From Epiperipatus broadwayi (taxonomy: Eukaryota > Onychophora > Udeonychophora > Euonychophora > Peripatidae), in contig JAQFVV010000558.1 in NCBI GenBank assembly GCA_028023455.1, positions 1 through 64,000 on the forward strand: 64,000 nucleotides of DNA. Direction: 5' to 3'. The position numbers and the translations under genes are program-made. This document shows positions 60,650 to 64,000 of this stretch, piece after piece (the first letter of the stretch is position 1; the number at the start of each line of letters is the position of its first letter). Below the pieces are notes generated by a model. That model was not told the DNA's origin. It did not search any database and saw nothing but the letters and a program-made list of their open reading frames with translations.

Positions 60650-61315
60650 AATTTGTACAGTTGAATATTATAATACACTTTGTTAATGTTGGCTCTATTA
60701 CATTGCTGGTATTGGCTTCTTCCATCAAGGCTGACTTGGTAATGTGAGTGTCATAGGTCTGGTAGATTCATGGCAAAGCCACTAACCCACACCAACTGGT
60801 TAATGTATGAGTAAATAACATTCCATTATGTTGATATTGTCCACCCCTTTTGAGATTGGCTCTATAATGCTGCCATATGAGAACTGGTATTCATGTAGTG
60901 TGGAATCATTGCCTTGCCTCTCTAGCAGGGTCTGGCATGTTGCATTATAGACTCCTTCATTCAAATAGACACTATAATGTCGATATATCAGGTCCAATAT
61001 TCAGCAATGTGACTCCGTGGGCCATACTAGCAGGTTCTAGGTATTTGTAAATAAGAATCTAGAGGATAATATCTTGTCCTTGTTCTTAAGAACTTTAAGC
61101 TTATTGAAAAATATGGCATTAGGGTCTGGTGCTGGTTGTGTAAACTTGTGTACCAGAGAGGCAGAATCTTGTGTTTCAGAGAGCGTATGTCAGGAAGGTA
61201 GATAACCTGATAACCGTAAAGTGTCCAGAGGAGAGACAACCCCTGATGTCCAGGATTTTATCCACTGCTATAACGCAGTGTTGAAAGATGATGTGTCTAA
61301 TACTGTTATATCCTG
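60650..61315. repeat. GC-richer unassigned repeat-like block
   Basis: Distinct base composition. The words TTGGCTCTATTACATTGCTG and TTGGCTCTATAATGCTGCCA recur at about 60690 and 60855. The right end carries ATGTCCAGGAT (61248) and its inverse ATCCTGGACAT (61310). The two minus-strand frames here (60800-60997, 61027-61239) have no recognised similarity. Possibly an internal part of an unclassified transposon. Confidence 0.4.
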
Positions 61316-62380
61316 GACATATATTTATCAGATGATTAAAATAGCAAGATTTTAATATAAATAAAAATGGTTCAACAAAAATGAAATTAAAGTGAAGTTA
61401 TTGTAATCTTCAGCAAGTTATATATAAACTAATATAAACCTGTATTATTATTTACATTTATTAACTGAAGTTTCATTTCATATTTAGGGATTGTTAAAAA
61501 TGAAGCATGGTTTTTATCCTTTGATTGCTTATAGTGATTTTAGAAAGGCTCTTGGTCATACTGAAATCATGTTAATATATGATTCATTCTTTGCATTATA
61601 ACACATCAATAAATAGAATGCTTAAATGCATACATCTGAGCTAAAGTATAGATGACTCTACTATGTACTTTTTAATTTATTGACAGGTTTGTATTAGTTT
61701 ATATATAGCTCACTGGAATTTTATAACACCTTACGCTTTAATTTAATAGCAACATTTGTAAAATATATATATATATACTTTCTACCTATTGAAATTATAA
61801 TAATTGTGTTTTATCTGTAACACTTTAAAATAAAGCAAGTAAAGTTTGTAAATCATATATTGTAATAGTTTATAATTCAGTAATTCTAATATGTAATTCT
61901 CTTTTTTGTTAATTAATGAAAATATAAGGAGGCTTAGGTAATTGCAAAGGATCCAAGCTCAGTCAACAGAAAGAATTCATGCATTCCATTGTCGAAAGAA
62001 TAAAACATTTTAATGCCTCATTTGCATATTAAACCTCATCTGCATAAATTATATTCATATGTAAGCATAAGTTTCAACTGCTAAATTAATATAACACTAT
62101 GATTCTGGCAGTGGTCTGTTGAAAGCATGTTTAGCGTATTATAAAAGTCTTGAATTTCAACTTTTACCTTTTCGTAATACTGGATTACAACGAGTTAATA
62201 AGTTTACGATTCGGAAATTGTATATTATATAACTGTATATTTTAATTAAATGAATTGATGAAGTGTATTTAATATTATAACTATTAGTTTTGTTTTTGCA
62301 ATATTTTCTATTACTGAAAAGCTAAAATTAATTACTGAGGTGAAACTATAAGTTTATTATTAGTAAGCTTCTATTTTATG
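61316..62380. other. AT-rich sequence, no gene seen
   Basis: Nothing recognised. Confidence 0.5.
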
Positions 62381-62384
62381 GACT

Positions 62385-62430
62385 TAGCGCTTTCGGGGCC
62401 TTTACGGCTCCATAATCATAGTTCTTTTTT
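62385..62430 (-). ncRNA. Hammerhead-like block after a PLE
   Basis: Minus strand: ATTATGG, stem II GGAGCC-GTAAA-GGCCCC (one A.C), CGAAA, helix III palindrome AGCGCT, then A. Same layout as 35495-35545. The GAAA side is typical; the CTGANGA box is not. Confidence 0.42.
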
Positions 62431-62680
62431 ACAGGCTGTTGATTCTATGCAAATGCATGCAAATTACAACATCCACCTTTTCGAGACCGCGAAACACGTG
62501 TCTTTTCTGTTGATTGACATGGCATCGCTGGTGATGTAACATGCCTCTTTGATCTTCCTCTTGACATCGTTCCTCTCTGTGCATACGATGTCGGCTTTAG
62601 ATGGCTCAAATCTATGGCTTTGCTCCTGCTGATGATCAGCATGTTGTTACATATGAATAGAGTGAAATTTTGTCTGTTTT
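62385..62680 (-). mobile_element. Penelope-like element 3' end, GC-richer
   Basis: The minus strand from about 62670 reads FHSIHM-stop-QHADHQQEQSHRFEP, then ADIVCTERNDVKRKIKEACY, SINRKDTCFAVSKRWML-stop (stop near 62466). This is the standard PLE C-terminus, closest in wording to the PLE at 35.6 kb. It has only one stop and keeps CpG-containing codons, so it is younger than its neighbours. A hammerhead-like block follows at 62385-62430. Confidence 0.75.
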
Positions 62681-63710
62681 ATTTGTTAAAGTGTCAAGTA
62701 AATTTTCTATTCCGATTCCTGTTGAATATTTATGATTGACTTAATTACACACATACTGATTTAATGACTGAAAGAATTTTTGCCTACGCTAATAAATCAC
62801 AGTTTATATATATATAAAGTATATTTCCTATATATTTAATAAATTATGATGTTGAGATTTAATGAATTGAAAAAAATCTATAGTGAATACAAATTTTGTC
62901 TGCATCTTGAACTTTTTCAAAGTGTAGACGAAATAATATTGATAAAATATTTTTTACACTTAATATTGATCACATGCATTCAAATTTCATATCTCATATT
63001 ACTAGTAAATTATTATATTGCAGACACAGACTTTTGTACATATTGCAACATTGAGGACAATACATAAATTATATACTCAAACAAAATATTTATATATATA
63101 TAACTGATTATATTTATTCAAATCTCATATTTTTGATATTATTTGAAAATTATTATATACACAAACACACATTCACATATATTGCGATATTGAAAATAAT
63201 AAATTATCTATTCAAATAATATTTTTTAAAAAATACCCAATATAATAACTTATTGCATTTCATATCACGTTAAACTAATCGACCAGTCATCTCTTTCAGC
63301 ACAAGTATTTTATGGCATTATCATTACTTTTCAGTTGGCAACAAATCCACTGCTAGTATTGTAATACAGTACACAAAGTTCTTTCTATACAAATAAATTA
63401 AATATCAGTAAGATTTTAAATCATATAATAGTCATGATGGAATCAAACACTTTCGTGATTTCAACATTATATTAAAAATATCTAAAATCAACTACAAATT
63501 ATAATGCCTTAAACATTAATTAATTAATATTATTAATTCATTATATTATTATTAAAATGTGCATATTGCTAAACTAATAATACAGTGGTGCCACAGCACC
63601 TGCTATATTTTGTTTCAATCCCTCTCCTCCATCTTATATTGGATCATATATTGTATATGATCGCTTCTGTTTTATTGATAAGCTATAATTACAATAGAAT
63701 GCATATTATT
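62681..63710. other. AT-rich sequence, no gene seen
   Basis: Nothing recognised. Confidence 0.5.
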
Positions 63711-63714
63711 TATT

Positions 63715-63815
63715 GGCAAATTTATTGGCACAGGGTGGCATTACTGCATGGAAAGTTTTGTCTTGTTTATAAACAATTATGTGTTAGTATAAGAGAAGGT
63801 GATCATGTGATACAA
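63715..63815 (+). mobile_element. Family B right-end fragment
   Basis: GGCACAGGGTGGCATTACTG, then a TTTTGTCTTGTTTATAAACA-like run, TTATGTGTTAGTATAAGAGA and GTGATCATGTGAT match the right end of the copy at 33.33-33.43 kb. No hammerhead part. Confidence 0.55.
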
Positions 63816-64000
63816 ATTTACAATACTTTTCAACGTTTTTATATATGTAACACAGACACTTTTTTAATACATATAGGGCACCTTAATTAATTAAAACTAT
63901 AGTGCAAGCAAAATTAAAATATAATAAAATTATTAATAATAAATTGAAGATGTTATCCTTACATATAAACTGACTTTGTGGTTACTCATATATTTTGGTC

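Overview
This is a eukaryotic, gene-poor, very AT-rich window. It has long (TA)n and (ATT)n microsatellites and a dense pile of retroelement remains, with no convincing host gene on either strand. Intact tRNA-type pol III signals occur only in retroposed copies. The mixture (many Penelope-like elements (PLEs) with GIY-YIG ends, an RTE-type LINE, a second EN-RT LINE, tRNA-derived SINE heads, a pogo/Tigger-like relic) indicates an invertebrate animal. A mollusc such as a cephalopod would fit, but the species cannot be named from sequence alone.

Layout. 0-1.2 kb: PLE 3' end with inverted tail arms. 1.56-2.28 kb: foldback element with hammerhead ribozymes (family C). 4.15-8.66 and 15.0-16.9 kb: three copies of an unclassified 1.9-kb repeat. 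17.4-18.6 kb: foldback family B beside a LINE fragment. 19.1-19.8 kb: inverted/tandem repeat. 20.95-24.1 kb: the main item, a 472-bp hammerhead repeat (family A). It occurs first as an inverted double array with a 13-bp target-site duplication, then as an older diverged array carrying a retroposed tRNA-Gly. 24.5-26.8 kb: two PLE copies head to head. 27.5-30.8 kb: EN-RT LINE. 31.0 kb: SINE head. 33-34.4 kb: family B and A copies. 35.5-36.1 kb: PLE with an (ATT)n expansion. 39.5-45.0 kb: PLE split by a nearly complete RTE element. 47.7-50.5 kb: PLE flanked by inverted arms, then a truncated RTE. 53.2-53.9 and 62.4-62.7 kb: PLE tails. 56.6-58.8 kb: decayed LINE with nested insertions. 59.4-60.2 kb: pogo/Tigger-like pseudogene.

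How it fits together. At least three families of short non-coding repeats (A, B, C) and the PLEs all carry the type I hammerhead core (CUGANGA, stem II, GAAA). In the best copies stem I pairs on both sides of the predicted cleavage site. In nearly every family the helix III strand is a short palindrome with no real loop, as expected for hammerheads that cleave as dimers. I infer that A, B and C are non-autonomous, retrozyme-like elements, probably processed through ribozyme cleavage of tandem transcripts and mobilised by PLE reverse transcriptase. Hammerheads in PLEs and small metazoan retrozymes are known. The inverted double-dimer insertion, and several unrelated-looking families converging on palindromic helix III in 64 kb, are the points most worth checking.
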